Source: Methanosarcinaceae archaeon (GTDB taxonomy: Archaea > Halobacteriota > Methanosarcinia > Methanosarcinales > Methanosarcinaceae). From it: a stretch of DNA of 12,544 bases. A program made the translations under genes and the position numbers. Each line of letters begins with the position of its first letter. Positions within the stretch are counted from its first letter, which is position 1. Location: positions 1-12,544 of the forward strand of contig JAQVBP010000083.1 of the NCBI GenBank assembly GCA_028690255.1, in the 5' to 3' direction. The notes beneath the pieces were generated by a model that was not told the origin of the DNA, did not search any database, and saw nothing but the letters and a program-made list of their open reading frames with translations. Below are positions 11,329-12,544 of the stretch, piece after piece.

Positions 11329-12544
11329 TTACTGCAACCATTGCCCCACAAAAGGCCCGATTATCATGAAAATAAACGAGACCATAATCAGGAGCGTAAA
11401 GCTTGCGGCAATGGAACTCGAGAGTCTGCTCGAGGTATTTTCATTCCCGGTAAGCCTGTATATCAGGGAATAGGTATAGTCTCTGAACACGTGTCCTCCG
11501 TCCAGCGGGATTGCGGGCAGACAGTTGAAAAGGCCTACGTAAAAGTTCAGCCACCCAACCCAGAGCAGGGTATTTGCAATCCAGAAGATCCCGATTCCGA
11601 AGGGTTCGGCCCAGCCCGTGGGCTGGTAGAACGGAAGGATCATACCGGAAAAACCCCGGAAGCCTTCGCCTGCCAGGCCTATGATGGGAAGTCCGAAAAG
11701 GATCAGCCAGCCCGTAGGTCCGTCCAGCATGGAGGGGATCTTTTTGAGGGTCTCAAGATAGAGTTTTGCGGGATACTCTCCTATCGCCATCCCGAACATC
11801 TGGCATTTGATGACGCCACCGGTTCCGAGGGGGATACCAAGGAAGCCCTTACCTTCGGATTGCGGATGTGAGGCCAGGGGTACATCGAAGAGAACGGTCC
11901 CGTTTTCCGTAAGTTCTCCGCTGTAGCCTTCCTGGGGGTAAAGTTCGATGCGGATAGTCTGGTTGGCCTTTGTTGTGGCCATGAAGGCAACGAAGTCTGC
12001 CTCGCTCCGGATTTCCGTGTCATCGATTCGGACCATCAGCATTCCGTCTTCAAGGCCTGCAAGCTCCGCGGGCCCCTCTTTTATCACGGTTAAACTCAGG
12101 CCGCTCGGGCAGTCTTCGAGGAGGTCCCCGGCCTCCAGTTCGTAGGCCGAAACCTGCCTGTCCTTTGCGGCATGAATTTTCACCGGGTCTCCGGGTTTGA
12201 TTCCGTCCAGGTAAATAAGCAGTTCTCTTGAGTTGCTTATATTGGTATCGTCTATGCGGGTGATGACCATATTTGCTTCAAGTCCCGCAAGGTCGGCCGG
12301 AGATCCTTCACTGACATTGACGATCATGGCGTCACTCAGGGGGGCGATCCCTCCGAGGACAGGCCCGAAGAAAAGGGCGAAAGCTATGAAGGCCACAAAG
12401 AAATTGGCCATTACTCCTGCTGCCAGGATGCGGGCTCGCTGGGTGCGGGTGGCGGGTTTTTTGGATTCATTTTCACCAATGGTTCGGGTTTTAGACCCGG
12501 ATTCTTTTTTCTGCACCCCTTCCTGTATCTCTTCCTGTATCTCT
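11329..12544 (-). CDS. PDZ-containing M50 site-2 protease, C-terminal part (cut by right edge)
   Basis: The frame stays open to the right edge: 404 residues are visible, and the HEXXH helix must lie upstream, outside the window. A GTG at 12516 is an internal codon, not the likely start. Residue numbers here count from that codon. The segment opens with a charged linker holding the repeat EIQE-EIQE, then a basic patch (RTQRARI) and TM RILAAGVMANFFVAFIAFAL (29-48). Two PDZ-like domains follow at about 62-130 and 138-195, with matching GLE..M...RIDDT cores. Further TM segments lie near 268-283, 305-330 and 370-388. NCLPAIPLDGG at 331-341 is the N-x-x-P...LDG motif whose Asp binds the catalytic zinc. 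The family cuts membrane-anchored proteins within the membrane, often releasing regulators. Its substrate cannot be seen, and the next gene downstream (the channel) is over 550 bp away. Confidence 0.9.
   Translation of the reverse strand, partial: EIQEEIQEGVQKKESGSKTRTIGENESKKPATRTQRARILAAGVMANFFVAFIAFALFFGPVLGGIAPLSDAMIVNVSEGSPADLAGLEANMVITRIDDTNISNSRELLIYLDGIKPGDPVKIHAAKDRQVSAYELEAGDLLEDCPSGLSLTVIKEGPAELAGLEDGMLMVRIDDTEIRSEADFVAFMATTKANQTIRIELYPQEGYSGELTENGTVLFDVPLASHPQSEGKGFLGIPLGTGGVIKCQMFGMAIGEYPAKLYLETLKKIPSMLDGPTGWLILFGLPIIGLAGEGFRGFSGMILPFYQPTGWAEPFGIGIFWIANTLLWVGWLNFYVGLFNCLPAIPLDGGHVFRDYTYSLIYRLTGNENTSSRLSSSIAASFTLLIMVSFIFMIIGPFVGQWLQ

Noticed and set aside
11082..11351. Minus-strand open frame of 89 codons after the protease gene
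   Set aside because: It overlaps the end of the protease frame and runs through repeats and the phased tract, with no motif or ribosome site.

Overview
The window most likely comes from a methanogenic archaeon of the Methanosarcina type (inference). The signs are TATA-like promoters, some genes with no Shine-Dalgarno sequence that look leaderless, a MthK-like K+ channel beside a soluble RCK protein, a cytoplasmic PAS/GAF/HisKA_2 sensor kinase, a site-2 protease with PDZ domains, and long intergenic regions full of palindromes and small non-autonomous elements. All main genes are on the minus strand except one small plus-strand gene.

Layout. (1) 1-889: the 5' part of an iscB gene (RNA-guided nuclease ancestor of Cas9), cut by the left edge, with an upstream structured region expected to encode its omegaRNA. 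A 117-bp MITE-like element appears inserted in a hairpin at the outer end of this region. (2) 890-1654: a SAM-dependent methyltransferase. (3) 1655-2481: no convincing gene, but a cluster of perfect hairpins (1765-1871) and a palindromic cassette (2277-2457) that resembles a non-autonomous IS200/IS605-type element. (4) 2482-5900: a two-gene operon joined by an ATGA overlap, encoding a hydantoinase/oxoprolinase-like ATPase and a histone-deacetylase-family amidohydrolase with a C-terminal zinc ribbon. (5) 6089-8068: a soluble histidine kinase whose upstream region carries a 117-bp MITE with a perfect 6-bp target duplication. (6) 8421-8606: a small acidic orphan protein, followed by a three-fold tandem copy of a sequence related to that MITE's end. 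(7) 8937-10766: a 2-TM/RCK potassium channel and a separate RCK regulatory protein, probably working together in K+ homeostasis. (8) 10881-11110: 23 consecutive 10-bp units with one A/T step per helical turn, non-coding in all frames. (9) 11329-12544: a PDZ-containing M50 site-2 protease, cut by the right edge.

The strongest candidates for something under-described are the iscB/omegaRNA locus apparently broken by a MITE, the hydantoinase plus deacetylase operon, and the long 10-bp-phased tract. Shared palindromic ends of the form hairpin-TAGTT(G/C)AC occur at three places and suggest solo or deleted IS200/IS605-type ends.
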